From the NCBI RefSeq assembly GCF_003945595.2, contig NW_024104554.1, positions 2,790,001 through 2,854,000 of the forward strand: 64,000 nt of DNA. Direction: 5' to 3'. Both the position numbers and the translations under genes were made by a program. Below the pieces are notes generated by a model. That model saw only the letters and a list, made by a program, of their open reading frames with translations, ran no database searches and had not been told where the DNA came from. Positions 61,701 through 64,000 of this stretch are shown piece after piece. This DNA comes from Pipra filicauda (lineage: Eukaryota > Chordata > Aves > Passeriformes > Pipridae). Position 1 is the stretch's first letter. Every line of letters starts with the position of its first letter.

Positions 61701-64000
61701 AGAAGTGGGACACTTCCATTTTGGAGACCACCAGAACAGCTGTGTCCCAGGACTGAGGTTTCTCCCCTGCAGCAGCTCTCGGTGCCGGGTGCAGGTGTTG
61801 CAGCCCAGATCAGAGTGTGGTTAGCTCCTGCTGTGGCATTCTGAGTGGTGCCACTGGGTGTCCTGTTTGCTGCCCTCGGGTGACATAAAGCAGCCACAAT
61901 CCAGAAATGAACAGTTTCCAACCAGATCTCTCCAGGAGGGGAAGAGCCAGAGTTTTCACAGTAAAATACAGCTATGATGCTCTGGAGGAAATAAGTAAGT
62001 TTACTTCCAGACCAATTCTTCTTGATCCTGAAAGGGATTCTTTGGATTTTGAATTGAAATCCTTTATGAATGAATGCATGTTACATGTGTTAAAATAAAC
62101 TTTGCACTCAGATAAAGGTTCTTACAGTTGCTTCTGTTGTGTATGAGTTGGATAAGTGTTCCCACAGTCATAGCTTGCAGTTGTAAAATTGCCTTCCTCA
62201 GCGATTGCAAAATCCTTTACAAACCAGCTAAGCTCATACACAGGCATTTCACCCAACATAGGGATTGGTCAGGGCACTTCTTAAGTATTTTATGCATTTT
62301 ATAGGCAGCCTTGAGCCTAGTCTCATATATAGTTAGCTTTGGTCCTAGAAAACCCTTTCACCTAATCAAAAGCTAAAACCTATAAAAAGCATTTAAAGTC
62401 ATACAAATCTCTGTTGTTTTAGTGAACTTTCAGTATCTGTATGTCACCTCAAAATTCTTTCTACTGTCTCTTTGCCTGGTAGATGTCTAAAACATCACTG
62501 CAAAGTTTTTGCTCTTGCTGTGCCAAGACATTACATATCTATCCGTGTGCCCAAACAGCTGAGAGATACAGCACATGGTTATGTCCCATGAATTCCTCTG
62601 TGAATTTGCACACATGGTAACTCTCAGAGTGCACAGGCCAGATTAGGAAGCATATGAAAGGTCACTGATGACTGAACTTCTGAAAGAGGATTGCCTGTTG
62701 TCTGTTATATATAATTTATATCCTGCTAGTTGGGTTACTCATCTGGCAAGTGTGTGAGACCATTTTCCCCTCCCAGATTTGGAGCAAAGTTTTGATATTG
62801 GATTTCTTGCTTCCCAACACAGTAGCTATAATGTGGGTACTGTAGTTCATTGTCACTCAGGTTCTGTAGCTGAAAACATTTTTATTCTGCTTGTCTAATT
62901 AGAAATTTACTGAAGGTAGTGGGCAGAAGATGTTAATTCTATAACCTAATACTCATACACCTAGGAAGTGCATGGATTTTTAGTTACTGTTGCAAAGTAG
63001 AAGGATTTAAACAAGGAAGGTTGAAAAAGTCTCACCTTCAATGCTGGCAAAGGTATTCACTGGAGATGTTCATTCAAATCACAATATGATATCTAAAAAC
63101 TTCAGCTCTTCTACTATGCATGCTGTTATAAGCTCTCCCAGTCTAATTTTCAATGATACAGACTCAAATTTAGAAATCAAACAACAGGATAATATTCGTA
63201 TTTGAAAATTCTAGTGGTACATAGGAACTGAACAATGTTCAGAGCAGTCTTCAGACATTCAAATGTCAGATGAAGACAGCTTATGCAGGTGTTGCCTCAC
63301 TCACACACTGACTGCTGGAAATCCCGTTCCCTATTTTCCTCATCCATTTTCTGTGAAGTATATTAAATGTTTTATAACAAGTGGTGTGTCAGTAAACACA
63401 AAATGTTTATATTAAAGCAAAAATTTTGACACATTTTCCTTGAAAGAATGGTCATGGGAGTTTTGGTACTGCAGCCTTTCCCTCCACAGCTGAGCACAGG
63501 TCTGCTTCCTTGTGCAGGTATGAGAAACCCATAAATACCGTAGTGATCTCTGAGAAGGCAGCAGACATGCTCTACGTTTTCAGTATTTTTTAAGCTCTGG
63601 CAGTATTTTGAGCTGGGCAGCTTCTCAAAATCTGAATGACTGTGAGGAAGATGGCAACACACACGAAAAATCACTGTCCATCAGAGAGCTCCTTTTAAAT
63701 GTAACTGAATAAATTTGCCTGACACTATCCATGATGGACACAACTCCTAATGTTTAAAAAAGTCCATCTGTCAGTCAAACACCAAAACCCTGCAAATATC
63801 ACCTGGGGAGCACAGTACCAGAACCTGGAATGTGCAGATATGTGTAACATATGAAGTCTGTAGTCTTCTGTCTAAGGTTTTAATAACAAATTGGATGAGT
63901 TCATGATGCTTCCTTCCTAAAGCTTTCTTGTACTCTGTCTGAAGATTCAGCTATCAATCACTCAATCTTTCTTATCAACGATTGCAAATTTTAGCCTCTT
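58741..64000. other. Upstream flank of FAM110C, nothing recognised
   Basis: Composition falls back to A+T-rich after about 58950. Short frames only. No CR1 or other repeat could be identified. Confidence 0.6.
59303..59319. repeat. Short (GGTTT)n run
   Basis: Three consecutive GGTTT-type units, upstream of the FAM110C promoter. Confidence 0.75.

Noticed and set aside
61907..62098. A small exon or gene (63 codons)
   Set aside because: No conserved motif. A pyrimidine-rich acceptor-like site lies about 300 bp upstream, but there is no partner donor or homology.

Overview
The window reads as bird nuclear DNA. It is A+T-rich and intron/intergenic-like. It holds several CR1 LINE copies, some ending in the avian ATTCTATG-type octamer tail, and one vertebrate gene in a CpG island. 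I recognise a single protein-coding gene, FAM110C, on the minus strand near the right end. The species cannot be fixed from the sequence.

Layout, left to right. 1-10.2 kb is non-coding with an old minus-strand CR1 (about 725-1526). 10.2-11.3 kb is a 5'-truncated, broken copy (copy A) of a non-LTR retrotransposon that is not CR1. Its reverse transcriptase tail ends in a C-x2-C-x12-H-x3-C zinc-finger-like motif. A shorter sister copy (copy B) lies at 24.3-24.6 kb and still carries the element's stop codon and a 3'-terminal CTTCG-TTCG-CGAAG hairpin. CR1 copies also lie at 17.0-17.9 kb (+), 19.75-20.0 kb (-), 23.2-23.7 kb (+), 33.6-35.2 kb (-), 36.6-37.25 kb (-) and 46.8-46.9 kb (+). The rest of 1-50 kb is unique A+T-rich sequence with small tandem duplications, microsatellites and inverted repeats. 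I found no RNA genes, CRISPR arrays or complete transposable elements.

50.2-58.7 kb appears to be one transcription unit on the minus strand. The CpG-island promoter has GC boxes and an inverted CCAAT box. A single exon carries the 365-codon FAM110C reading frame (58167-57070). Two splice-donor candidates lie at the end of that exon. About 3.3 kb further on is a very strong splice acceptor (after 53766). About 3.5 kb beyond that is an AATAAA signal with a downstream U/GU-rich element (50276). I infer a two-exon gene whose last exon is nearly all 3'UTR. 58.8-64 kb shows nothing I can assign.

I do not see an undescribed multi-gene system. The most notable items are the non-CR1 LINE family with its hairpin 3' end, decaying at CpG sites in one copy and intact in the other; the inferred FAM110C 3' exon; and several perfect inverted or tandem repeats.
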